From contig JAKVOM010000001.1 in NCBI GenBank assembly GCA_022482815.1, positions 620,001 through 684,000 of the forward strand: a stretch of 64,000 nt of DNA, written 5' to 3'. The notes below the pieces were generated by a model. The model saw only the letters and a list, made by a program, of their open reading frames with translations, ran no database searches and was not told where the DNA came from. Source of the DNA: Acidaminococcus sp. Lineage in GTDB: Bacteria; Bacillota; Negativicutes; Acidaminococcales; Acidaminococcaceae. A program made the translations under genes and the position numbers. Shown here piece after piece: positions 33,557-41,412 of the stretch (the stretch's first letter is position 1; each line of letters begins with the position of its first letter).

Positions 33557-33602
33557 AAAAAAGGGCCGTGAAAATGGAATTTCATTTCCACAGTCCTTTT
33601 TT
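33557..33602. terminator. Terminator hairpin of rsmG, disrupted at its foot by the IS
   Basis: AAAAAAGGGCCGTGAAAATG / CATTTCCACAGTCCTTTTTT. It matches the terminal hairpin of the composite repeats. The IS target duplication is the A-run and first GG of this stem, so the hairpin was rebuilt by the duplication. Confidence 0.85.
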
Positions 33603-33611
33603 ATTTATAAA

Positions 33612-34349
33612 TTATTTTTTAGCGCCAACCTTCACAGCCAGCGGTTTTTTCGAGGCGACACCGGGCCGGCGGGGATATTGACTGCTTGTCGGTTTAATTT
33701 TTTCAACAGTAATAATATAGCGTTTATCCGTGAGTCCGGGCAGTGTGAGGTGCCGGATATCAACAATTTTACCGCCGAGGATAGAAATGGCCTGGCGGCC
33801 TTCTTCGGTTTCTTCCATTCCTTTGCTGCCTTTCATCGCGTAGAATACACCCCCAACGCGTACGAGCGGCAGACAGTATTCTGCGAGCACCGGCATTGGA
33901 GCCACAGCACGGGCAACAACGACATCAAACTTTTCACGAAGCTTTGGATCGCGGCCGGCTTCTTCGGCCCGGGCGTGGCAGCACCGAACCTGTCCAAGTC
34001 CCAGCTCCTGCACCACGTTCTCCAAAAAATGCAGGCGTTTAGCCAGGGAATCAATCAAGGTAAGGCGCATGGTCGTGTCATAAATTTTAAGCGGCAGGCC
34101 CGGAAATCCTGCACCCGTTCCCACATCAGCAATGGTCCGGTTATGAAATCGTTTGGCATCGTACACGGTCAGCGAATCTACCATGTGTTTCAAGGCCACT
34201 TCATCAGGATCCGTAATTGCTGTTAAATTGAGGCTTTTATTGGTTTCAAGGAGCATCTCTTCATACCGGATAAAGCGTGCTTCCTGTTCTTCTGAAAGCG
34301 GACATCCGATAGCATCCATGCCCTGACGCAGCGTCTCCAGATAACTCAT
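33612..34349 (-). CDS. rsmG: 16S rRNA (guanine-527-N7)-methyltransferase RsmG
   Basis: A 245-residue SAM-dependent methyltransferase acting on the 30S subunit. The SAM motif I is IADVGTGAGFPGLPLKI, preceded by LNLTAITDPDEVALKHMVDSL, a family signature; later VVARAVAPMPVLAEYCLPL. The last 25 residues are a basic tail (QYPRRPGVASKKP). The start overlaps the mnmG stop by 4 bases; it is the last gene of the rpmH-to-rsmG run. Confidence 0.96.
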   Translation of the reverse strand: MSYLETLRQGMDAIGCPLSEEQEARFIRYEEMLLETNKSLNLTAITDPDEVALKHMVDSLTVYDAKRFHNRTIADVGTGAGFPGLPLKIYDTTMRLTLIDSLAKRLHFLENVVQELGLGQVRCCHARAEEAGRDPKLREKFDVVVARAVAPMPVLAEYCLPLVRVGGVFYAMKGSKGMEETEEGRQAISILGGKIVDIRHLTLPGLTDKRYIITVEKIKPTSSQYPRRPGVASKKPLAVKVGAKK

Positions 34350-36226
34350 GCTTCTTCTCCTTTACGGCGTCTTGCTTCCAAATAAACCATGAGCACACTG
34401 ATATCGGCAGGGGAGACACCGGAAATTCGGCTGGCCTGACCGATTGAGACGGGACGGCGTTTCGTCAGCTTTTCCATGGCTTCGGAAGACAGTTCATGCA
34501 TCTTGGAATAATCAATATCATCCGGAAGCAGGCGATTTTCAAGTTTCAAAGCCCGTTCGACTTCCTGTTTTTGTTTATCGATATAACCCTTATATTTTAC
34601 CTGAACGTTGATTTCATCAGCAGTTACTGCCGGCAGTTCAGGGAGATCAAAAGCCTTTTGCAATTTTTCATAGGTAATTTCAGGGCGGCGGAGCAGTTCC
34701 AGCATATTGATGGAAGACTTCAGAGGAACGGAGCCCATAGCTACAATCTTCGCCTGATTTTCTTCAGAAGGCGCCAGGTTACGTTTGGAAAGATCAAACA
34801 AGGTCCGCTCGATAGCATCCCGTTTTTCCGTAAAAGCAGCATACCGTTCGTCCGAAACAAGCCCAATATCGCGTCCTTTCTGCGTGAGACGCAAATCCGC
34901 ATTATCCTGGCGGAGAAGCAGCCGGTACTCGGCCCGGCTTGTCATCATGCGGTAAGGTTCCTGTGTCCCTTTCGTGACAAGATCATCAATCAGCACGCCG
35001 ATATAAGCGTCGCTGCGTCCCAGAATGAGAGGCGGTTTGCCCTGCAGTTTGCGGGCTGCATTGATACCGGCAATCAGACCCTGGGCAGCTGCTTCTTCAT
35101 AGCCGCTCGTGCCGTTGGACTGACCGGCACTAAAGAGTCCGCTGATCTGCTTATGTTCCAAACTGGCTTTTAGCTGCAGCGGATCCAGGCAGTCATATTC
35201 GATAGCATAACCGGCACGCATCATTTTGCAGTGCTCCAGGCCGGGAATCGTCTGCATAAATTCCACCTGGATTTCAGCCGGCAGAGAAGAACTCATACCC
35301 TGCACATAGACTTCGTTGGTGTGCAGGCCTTCCGGTTCCAGAAAGAGCTGATGGCGGTCCTTATCAGCAAAACGAACAATCTTGGATTCGATGCTCGGGC
35401 AATAGCGGGGGCCGACACCTTCGATCGTTCCGTTGAACATGCAGCTTCGATTTAAGTTATCCCGGATAATTTTATGCGTCCGGGGATTCGTGTAAGTCAG
35501 GTAACAAGGCACCTGGTCACGATGGGTAATCGGACTGATGAAAGAGAAGTTACGCAGCTGTTCATCTCCATACTGTGGTATCGTCTTGGAAAAATCGATA
35601 CTGCGGCGGTCTACACGGGCCGGGGTACCGGTTTTAAAGCGCATCAAGTCAAGTCCTGCTTTCCACAGGGAATCGGTCAGTTTCATGGCGGAACGCTGTC
35701 CGTTAGGACCCGCCATATAGGCCACTTCACCGTAAAGAATACGGCCCCGCAGGTAGGTACCTGTCGCCAGGATTACGCAGTCTGCTTCAAAAACTTCGCC
35801 GGTTTCGGCTTCCACACCCTGGACTGCACCATTTTTGATGAGCAGCTTATCAATCATGAGCTGCTTCACATCCAGCCGTTCCTGGTTTTCCACAACTTGT
35901 TTCATGATGGTATGGTAGAGCGGTTTATCAGCCTGGGCACGAAGAGCCTGTACAGCGTAGCCTTTACCGGTATTGAGCATCCGCATCTGGATGCACGCTT
36001 CATCGGCGCTGATACCCATCTGCCCGCCCAGAGCATCGATTTCACGCACCAAATGACCTTTAGCCGGCCCTCCTACAGAAGGATTGCACGGCATCAGGGC
36101 AATATTATCCATGGACAGTGTGGCCAGCAAGGTCTTTTGTCCCATACGGGCAGCCGCCAGAGCAGCCTCACAACCGGCATGCCCTGCACCAACTACCACG
36201 ACATCATAATGATCTACAACGATCAT
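34346..36226 (-). CDS. mnmG: tRNA uridine-34 carboxymethylaminomethyl synthesis protein MnmG (GidA)
   Basis: With MnmE it installs the cmnm5 group at wobble U34 of certain tRNAs. The 626-residue flavoprotein has the FAD-binding VVVGAGHAGCEAALAAARMG, the conserved CNPSVGGPAKGHLVREIDALGG, TGTPARVDRRSIDF and a C-terminal helical domain ending in the family's SRISGVSPADI. It lies 27 bases downstream of mnmE and overlaps rsmG. Confidence 0.97.
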   Translation of the reverse strand: MIVVDHYDVVVVGAGHAGCEAALAAARMGQKTLLATLSMDNIALMPCNPSVGGPAKGHLVREIDALGGQMGISADEACIQMRMLNTGKGYAVQALRAQADKPLYHTIMKQVVENQERLDVKQLMIDKLLIKNGAVQGVEAETGEVFEADCVILATGTYLRGRILYGEVAYMAGPNGQRSAMKLTDSLWKAGLDLMRFKTGTPARVDRRSIDFSKTIPQYGDEQLRNFSFISPITHRDQVPCYLTYTNPRTHKIIRDNLNRSCMFNGTIEGVGPRYCPSIESKIVRFADKDRHQLFLEPEGLHTNEVYVQGMSSSLPAEIQVEFMQTIPGLEHCKMMRAGYAIEYDCLDPLQLKASLEHKQISGLFSAGQSNGTSGYEEAAAQGLIAGINAARKLQGKPPLILGRSDAYIGVLIDDLVTKGTQEPYRMMTSRAEYRLLLRQDNADLRLTQKGRDIGLVSDERYAAFTEKRDAIERTLFDLSKRNLAPSEENQAKIVAMGSVPLKSSINMLELLRRPEITYEKLQKAFDLPELPAVTADEINVQVKYKGYIDKQKQEVERALKLENRLLPDDIDYSKMHELSSEAMEKLTKRRPVSIGQASRISGVSPADISVLMVYLEARRRKGEEA

Positions 36227-36253
36227 ACTTTTTTCTTCCTCCCGGCTTTCGCC

Positions 36254-37624
36254 TTATTTCCCAACGCAGAACTGCGCAAAAATTTCATTGATAATTTCGT
36301 CCGGCACATCTTCCCCTGTGATTTCGCCAAGTTCATGCAGAATCTCGGTCAAATCAATCGTCAGGCAGTCATAGGGGAGATGGTTCTCCGCATCACTGAG
36401 GCTAGCCTTCAGATGGTCAAAAGCCGAATGCAGCAGTGTCTGCTGGCGGGCATTCTGGGTCATCGTTCCCAAGTTTTCGTCGGAGCCTTCACCGCAGACA
36501 AAACGTTTCAAGAAAGCATTTGCCTGTTCCATACCATCTCCGTTTTTTACGGAGACCGGGAAACAGCAGTCTTCACCATAGGTCTGCTGCAGTAATTTGG
36601 TATCAACTTTCGTCGGCAAATCTGTCTTGTTGATCAGGATCAGATGCGGCCGATCTTTGACACTATCCATCAGTGCCCGGTCTTCATCTGTCAATTCCCT
36701 CGATCCGTCTACGAGAACGAGGGCCAACTGTGCATCTTCCAAGATTGATTTTGACCGCTTGACCCCAATCTGCTCGACGTAATCATCAGTATCCCGCAGG
36801 CCTGCCGTGTCTGTCAGTACAAGAGGAATCCCGTCAAGTGTCATCTGCTCCTCGATGACGTCGCGCGTCGTTCCGGGAATCGAGGAAACAATAGCCCGGT
36901 CTGCCTGAAGCAAACGATTGAGAAGACTTGATTTACCGACATTCGGACGGCCCACAATGGCAATCCGCAGTCCTTCGCGCAGGATACGGCCCGTCGCTCC
37001 TTCTTTCACAAGAGCTTCCAGGTCATCGCATCCCTGCCGCAGCACTTTAACAGCATGATCGTAAGTTACTTCTTCGATATCGTCTTCCGGATAATCGATA
37101 ACTGCTTCCAGATGCACCACGAGCTGACGCAGATCCGCACGAATGCGGCTGATTTTACGGGAAAGTGCTCCCCTGTGACCGCGGTTAGCCGCCATCAGAG
37201 CCCGTTTGCTTTTAGCCGTAATAATATCCATGACAGCTTCTGCTTCCGTTAAATCAACACGGCCGTTCAGGAAAGCCCGTTTGGTAAATTCGCCCGGCTC
37301 AGCCGAACGTGCCCCGTGCGCGAAAGTCATCCGCAGAATCTCCTGCAGGGCTTCACGTCCGCCATGGCACTGGATTTCCACGACATCTTCCCCTGTATAA
37401 GAATGGGGCCCCGGCATATAGACCGCCAGTACTTCATCAATGATTTCTCCGTTATCATCCACAATATGACCGTACGTCATGTATCGTGCCCGGTCAGGCG
37501 AGAGGGGATGGGTACCGCGAAAAATCTCATTGGCAATTTTCAGGGCGTCCGAGCCGCTTATCCGGATTACACCGATAGCACCTACGCCAAGGGCCGTAGC
37601 AATCGCACTGATAGTATCGTCCAT
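36254..37624 (-). CDS. mnmE: tRNA modification GTPase MnmE (TrmE)
   Basis: A 456-residue protein with an N-terminal tetrahydrofolate-binding domain (TISAIATALGVGAIGVIRISGSDA), a helical domain with an inserted G domain (GRPNVGKSSLLN, GTTRD, DTAGLRDT, NKTD) and the C-terminal FCVGK cysteine motif. It works as a complex with MnmG. GGAGG stands 6 bases before the ATG, directly after a terminator-like hairpin (37634-37692), so expression may be attenuated relative to jag. Confidence 0.97.
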   Translation of the reverse strand: MDDTISAIATALGVGAIGVIRISGSDALKIANEIFRGTHPLSPDRARYMTYGHIVDDNGEIIDEVLAVYMPGPHSYTGEDVVEIQCHGGREALQEILRMTFAHGARSAEPGEFTKRAFLNGRVDLTEAEAVMDIITAKSKRALMAANRGHRGALSRKISRIRADLRQLVVHLEAVIDYPEDDIEEVTYDHAVKVLRQGCDDLEALVKEGATGRILREGLRIAIVGRPNVGKSSLLNRLLQADRAIVSSIPGTTRDVIEEQMTLDGIPLVLTDTAGLRDTDDYVEQIGVKRSKSILEDAQLALVLVDGSRELTDEDRALMDSVKDRPHLILINKTDLPTKVDTKLLQQTYGEDCCFPVSVKNGDGMEQANAFLKRFVCGEGSDENLGTMTQNARQQTLLHSAFDHLKASLSDAENHLPYDCLTIDLTEILHELGEITGEDVPDEIINEIFAQFCVGK

Positions 37625-37633
37625 AATTCCTCC

Positions 37634-37692
37634 AAAAAAAGCTCCGAACTAGGGAAACGATGAATAATCCCCGTTTCCCACGGGTCCGGAGC
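37634..37692 (-). terminator. Intrinsic terminator/attenuator between jag and mnmE
   Basis: On the minus strand GCTCCGGACC... GGGAAACG / CGTTTCCC... CGGAGC is followed by seven T and then at once by the mnmE ribosome site GGAGG. It may partially end the rpmH-jag transcript. Confidence 0.75.
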
Positions 37693-37711
37693 AGTTCTGC
37701 TTTCAAGAATC

Positions 37712-38488
37712 TTATTTCAAATCGATGACAACCTTGCGGTACGGTTCTTCGCCCTCACTGTACGTGGTGACTTCGGGATCGTCCTGCAGACTCATATGAA
37801 CAATTTTCCGTTCATACGGATTCATCGGTTCCAGCATAGCTTTTCTACCGGACCGTTTCACCCGTTGAGCCAGATGCCGTGCCAGTTTTTCCAAGGTTTC
37901 CCGGCGGCGCTGACGATAATTTTCAGCGTCGAGAATAACGCGGTTCCATTCCTTGTGGCCCTTGTTGGCCGCCAGATTGGTCAGGTACTGCAGCGCGTCA
38001 AGGGTCTGACCATGTTTGCCAATCAGGACACCCAGTCCGTCGCCGTGCAGTTTCAGTAAAATATCGCCATCCTTGTGATTGACGAATTTTTCAATAATCA
38101 GGTTCATTCCCATTGCCTTGGAAATTTCTTCAAGAAAAGCCTTAGCCTTGGCAGCCGTCTCCTGGCGGTCAGCTTCTTCTGCAGCCTTATCGGCTTCTTT
38201 ATCAGCCTCTGCACCAGACGGTACTTCGGCAGCTTCAGCCTTAGTTTCGCTCGTCTCTGCCTGAGGAGCTTCCGGTTCGGAAACTGCTGCAGGCGCTTCT
38301 TCAGCAGGCGCTGCTTCTTCTTTTACCGTAACGCGTACTTTGGCATTGCGGCTGAAGAAACCGAGGATAGAGCTCTTTCCTTCTTCAAGGACTTCTACAT
38401 TTACTTGTTCTTTGGTAACGCCTAATTCATCCAAAGCGGCCTGAACGGCTTCATCTACTGTTTTGGCTGTTTTTTCTACGCTGTTCAT
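37712..38488 (-). CDS. jag: Jag/KhpB RNA-binding protein (SpoIIIJ-associated)
   Basis: A 258-residue protein. It has a Jag-N domain (residues 1-52, AKTVDEAVQAALDELGV... SILGFFSRNAKVRV), an acidic Ala/Glu linker, a KH domain with GVLIGKHGQTLDALQYL and an R3H domain with YRQRRRETLEKLARHLA... MNPYERKIVH. KhpB binds RNA and affects cell elongation and division in related bacteria. It sits directly after yidC, the normal order. Confidence 0.95.
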   Translation of the reverse strand: MNSVEKTAKTVDEAVQAALDELGVTKEQVNVEVLEEGKSSILGFFSRNAKVRVTVKEEAAPAEEAPAAVSEPEAPQAETSETKAEAAEVPSGAEADKEADKAAEEADRQETAAKAKAFLEEISKAMGMNLIIEKFVNHKDGDILLKLHGDGLGVLIGKHGQTLDALQYLTNLAANKGHKEWNRVILDAENYRQRRRETLEKLARHLAQRVKRSGRKAMLEPMNPYERKIVHMSLQDDPEVTTYSEGEEPYRKVVIDLK

Positions 38489-38524
38489 GATTACAGCCTC
38501 CTTGCTTATGGCATTTGTGCCGTA

Positions 38525-39157
38525 TTATTTCTTTTTGTCAGCACGGTCCATCAAGAACTGCTGGCCAATCTGCATAATGTTCATAACTACCCAGTACAAC
38601 ACCAGCCCGGCAGGGAACTTCAAACTGATGTAACCAATAAAAATCGGCATGAAATACATCATGATCTTACCGGACGGATTGTCGGAAGGGGGCATGGACT
38701 GTTTGGATTGAATAAGAGTCGTCAAGGCAGACAGAATCGGCAGAATATAGTATGGATCCGGTTCACCGATACTGTTCATCCACAGGAAATTTGCCGGGCC
38801 TTCATAATTGAAGTCACGAATTCCGTAGAAAATTCCGATCATAATCGGCATCTGGATGAGCAGCGGCAGGCAGCCTGCCAGCGGATTGACGCCTTCTTTT
38901 TTATAGAGCTTGCCGAGTTCCTCATTAAGCTTCATCTTATCGTCACGATACCGCATCTGCAGCTCTTTCATACGCGGTTGGATGCGGGTCATGGCCTTTG
39001 TGGAAGCAATCTGACGTCTCGTCAGCGGGTAGAGGACAATCTTGATAATAATAGTCAGGATGATAATAGCCAGGCCGTAGTTCGGCTCACCAATAGCACG
39101 AGTCAATTCGTAAATGGCAGAAATAGCCTGAGCGACAAGCGAACTTAGAAATTCCAA
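38525..39157 (-). CDS. yidC: Membrane protein insertase YidC
   Basis: A short Gram-positive-type YidC (about 210 residues) without the large periplasmic domain. Five helices; YGLAIIILTIIIKIVLYPLTRRQI carries the conserved Arg-containing groove helix, followed by MKELQMRYRDDKMKLNEELGKLYKKEGVNPLAGCLP. The TTG at 39157 (EFLSSLVAQ) has AAGGAGAG 5 bases upstream; an ATG at 39184 overlapping the yidD stop (TGATG) is a real alternative. It inserts proteins into the inner membrane with or without Sec. Confidence 0.93.
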   Translation of the reverse strand: MEFLSSLVAQAISAIYELTRAIGEPNYGLAIIILTIIIKIVLYPLTRRQIASTKAMTRIQPRMKELQMRYRDDKMKLNEELGKLYKKEGVNPLAGCLPLLIQMPIMIGIFYGIRDFNYEGPANFLWMNSIGEPDPYYILPILSALTTLIQSKQSMPPSDNPSGKIMMYFMPIFIGYISLKFPAGLVLYWVVMNIMQIGQQFLMDRADKKK

Positions 39158-39183
39158 CGTTACTCTCCTTTTCTCCGCCCCCA

Positions 39184-39393
39184 TCAGGGCACAGGATCAT
39201 ACCCACCTTTATGGAAGGGATGACATTTTAGTATTCGCTTCAAAGCCAAATAAGAGCCCTTTAGAAAACCATACTTTGTCACCGCTTCCAACGCATACTG
39301 AGAGCAAGTCGGAATGAACCTGCAGCAAGCGGGATGCAGAGGTGAAATGCATACCTGATAAAAACGAATCAAGGCAATGGCGATTGTTTTCAT
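39184..39393 (-). CDS. yidD: Membrane protein insertion efficiency factor YidD
   Basis: A 69-residue protein with the family motifs [29 protein letters not shown] and [18 protein letters not shown], including the conserved cysteines. YidD is thought to assist YidC. It lies between rnpA and yidC, the usual order. Confidence 0.95.
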   Translation of the reverse strand: MKTIAIALIRFYQVCISPLHPACCRFIPTCSQYALEAVTKYGFLKGSYLALKRILKCHPFHKGGYDPVP

Positions 39394-39408
39394 AGGCCTC
39401 TCCAGATT

Positions 39409-39777
39409 TTATCTTAATAATCCGGCCTTTGCGGCCAGACGCATAAATACTTTCTCGTACATCGCAAAAGGGGCTCGCGCCAAGCGGCCGCGCGCCACCC
39501 ACACAATCGAAACGGGACGGCTGAGCCGCCCCTGATGCAGGCGAAAAGTCTCCCGCATACGGCGTTTGATTTTATTGCGCAGCACGGCATGTCCCAGTTT
39601 TTTTCCTACAGCCGTCCCCAGCTGACAAACCCCATTGGGTGAGGGCATAATGTAGAAAACACCGTAAGCATCAACGACACAGTCTCCCTCATCGTGGATT
39701 TTCTGGAATTGTTCATGCTTCTTTACCCGCATAGCCTGCGTATAGGTGTATCTCCCGGGACTGTTTTGTTGTTTCAA
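39409..39777 (-). CDS. rnpA: Ribonuclease P protein component RnpA
   Basis: Binds the RNase P RNA and helps it cleave tRNA leaders. The motif RNKIKRRMRETFR and RVKKHEQFQKIHDEG are diagnostic. The start is uncertain: the TTG at 39777 gives a normal 122 residues with AGGCAGGTG upstream, while the frame stays open to an ATG at 39924, 4 bases after rpmH, which would add about 49 untypical residues. It is cotranscribed with rpmH. Confidence 0.92.
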   Translation of the reverse strand: MKQQNSPGRYTYTQAMRVKKHEQFQKIHDEGDCVVDAYGVFYIMPSPNGVCQLGTAVGKKLGHAVLRNKIKRRMRETFRLHQGRLSRPVSIVWVARGRLARAPFAMYEKVFMRLAAKAGLLR

Positions 39778-39927
39778 ACCGTTTGGCACCTGCCTCATCA
39801 GGGATCCGGCAGTGAAATGCTGTGCCGCCTTCATGCATCCATTCAATGAATGCCGCATAAAGGCAGCCACATACCCTGCCGTTTCCTTAGAGTAAAATAG
39901 GCCGCGAGTGGCGGCCCATCTCATGCA

Positions 39928-40062
39928 TTAAGCAGATAATCTCTTTCTGCCCTTTGCGCGTCTTCTTTTTAAGACTTGCTTACCACCCAGGGTCTTCATT
40001 CTTTCTCTGAAGCCATGAGTTCTTTTTCTCCTAGTATTATTAGGTTGAAAGGTCATCTTCAT
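39928..40062 (-). CDS. rpmH: Ribosomal protein L34
   Basis: [18 protein letters not shown]... then [20 protein letters not shown] and RLSA: 44 residues, basic, and the classic L34 sequence, too short for most length cut-offs. AGGAGGGG lies 7 bases before the ATG. It is the first gene of the leftward origin-arm operon, behind a consensus promoter. Confidence 0.97.
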   Translation of the reverse strand: MKMTFQPNNTRRKRTHGFRERMKTLGGKQVLKRRRAKGRKRLSA

Positions 40063-40133
40063 GTCATTACCCCTCCTGTCTATCGTAAGGTTATGCCAAG
40101 ATCTATGTGGAAAATCATTTGACAGCTCATAAC

Positions 40134-40162
40134 ATTATATGCTAACCGCCCATACGTGTCAA
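40134..40162 (-). promoter_or_regulatory. Consensus rpmH promoter
   Basis: TTGACA (complement at 40157-40162), 17-base spacer, TATAAT (complement at 40134-40139): a perfect sigma-70 consensus, fitting high expression of rpmH-rnpA. Confidence 0.9.
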
Positions 40163-40272
40163 CCAATTTTCACACGTTTCCCCGCGGTTCCAGCCCGTTT
40201 TTATCGGTTTTCGCCGCTAAGCGGACAAACGTTTCCGGTTTTTAGTCTTTCATCTGCTTTCAATAATCTGTT

Positions 40273-41010
40273 TTATTCCCCTGCATGCCGGCGGACGCGG
40301 TCTACAAAGTCTTCGAAAAGACGCCGCATTTCCGGGTGTTCCTGCCACATATTTTCAGGATGCCACTGCACAGCCGCCACCTGGTCACTATCAATGGACT
40401 CCACACCTTCAATTACGCCGTCAGGTGCTTTGGCAGTCACGGTAAGCCCCGGAGCCACCTTTTTAATGGACTGATGATGGCGGGAATTGACATAGGCAGA
40501 AGCTCCAAGGGCATGATAGAGCAGACTGCCTTCCTTCACACTGACATGATGGGTCGGATACGATCCGAAAGCACCCTGGGAATGACGGATATAAGCGGCA
40601 GGATTATCCGTCTGCAAATCCTGGTAGACCGTACCGCCAAGGGCAATGTTGAGCACCTGAATGCCACGGCAGATGCCAAAAATCGGTTTGCCGGCTTTAT
40701 AAAAAGCCCGGATTACTCCGATTTCAAATCGGTCCATCTTGTAATCGGCACCGCCGACCTTCCATTCCGGCTCTTCTCCGAAAAAGGTCGGATCGACGTC
40801 GGCACCGCCGGGCAGCAGCAGTCCGTCAAAAAGCTCCACGTAATCTTCACCGCAGGCTTCCGCAAAATCAGGCAGCACCATCGGAATTACACCAAGCTGA
40901 CCCAGGATGGTCACAATATCGCGAGGTACATAAGGGGCATGAGCATACGTCGGAACATCATTTTTTAATCCCAGCGTCCGGCTGGGCATAGCAATCCGTA
41001 ATTTTCTCAT
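40273..41010 (-). CDS. Class I glutamine amidotransferase-like hydrolase (peptidase C26, PuuD-like)
   Basis: A 245-residue protein of the gamma-glutamyl-GABA hydrolase family. Nucleophile Cys in GKPIFGICRGIQVLNIALGG, oxyanion LLLPGGADVDP, catalytic His in QWHPENMW. It hydrolyses gamma-glutamyl amides; PuuD does so in putrescine breakdown, but no other puu gene is near, so the substrate is open. It is the first gene of the block that separates rpmH from dnaA and is transcribed alone. Confidence 0.88.
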   Translation of the reverse strand: MRKLRIAMPSRTLGLKNDVPTYAHAPYVPRDIVTILGQLGVIPMVLPDFAEACGEDYVELFDGLLLPGGADVDPTFFGEEPEWKVGGADYKMDRFEIGVIRAFYKAGKPIFGICRGIQVLNIALGGTVYQDLQTDNPAAYIRHSQGAFGSYPTHHVSVKEGSLLYHALGASAYVNSRHHQSIKKVAPGLTVTAKAPDGVIEGVESIDSDQVAAVQWHPENMWQEHPEMRRLFEDFVDRVRRHAGE

Positions 41011-41412
41011 AGGAATACTCCTTTCCTCTCATGGTCTCATTATATCAGAAAACAGGGTATGCTGGAAAAACAAGAAGGCCCATGCTATAGTATATTCGTT
41101 TTTCTGATTGAAAATTTAATATTTCTATCAGATTTTTTTATTTCTATCCCTGGCTCCATCGCTGCCCGGCAACTAAACTGTATTGATGAAGCCCTTTTTT
41201 TCAGGAGAATTATTTTTAGATAATTTATAAATAAATTTATGTATATTTAATTCATATCAGTATATTTCCAATTACATTTTTATTTAAAGAGAATATTTTT
41301 ACCCAATATTATTTTTGCACAGATGTATAATAAGTAACGGAATATAATTCTGATTTTTAATTTCTTTTATACTCTATCGCCATTCATATATTTCAACTAT
41401 TCGGAGGCTTCA
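41011..41412. other. AT-rich intergenic region before the phosphoethanolamine transferase
   Basis: Strongly AT-rich sequence between divergent genes, visibly richer than its surroundings. TATAAT-like words occur (for example near 41325) but no complete promoter stands out. No gene or stable structure seen. Confidence 0.5.

Noticed and set aside
39778-39924. N-terminal extension of rnpA
   Set aside because: The frame is open but the extra 49 residues do not resemble RnpA, and a better-placed TTG with a ribosome site gives the normal length.
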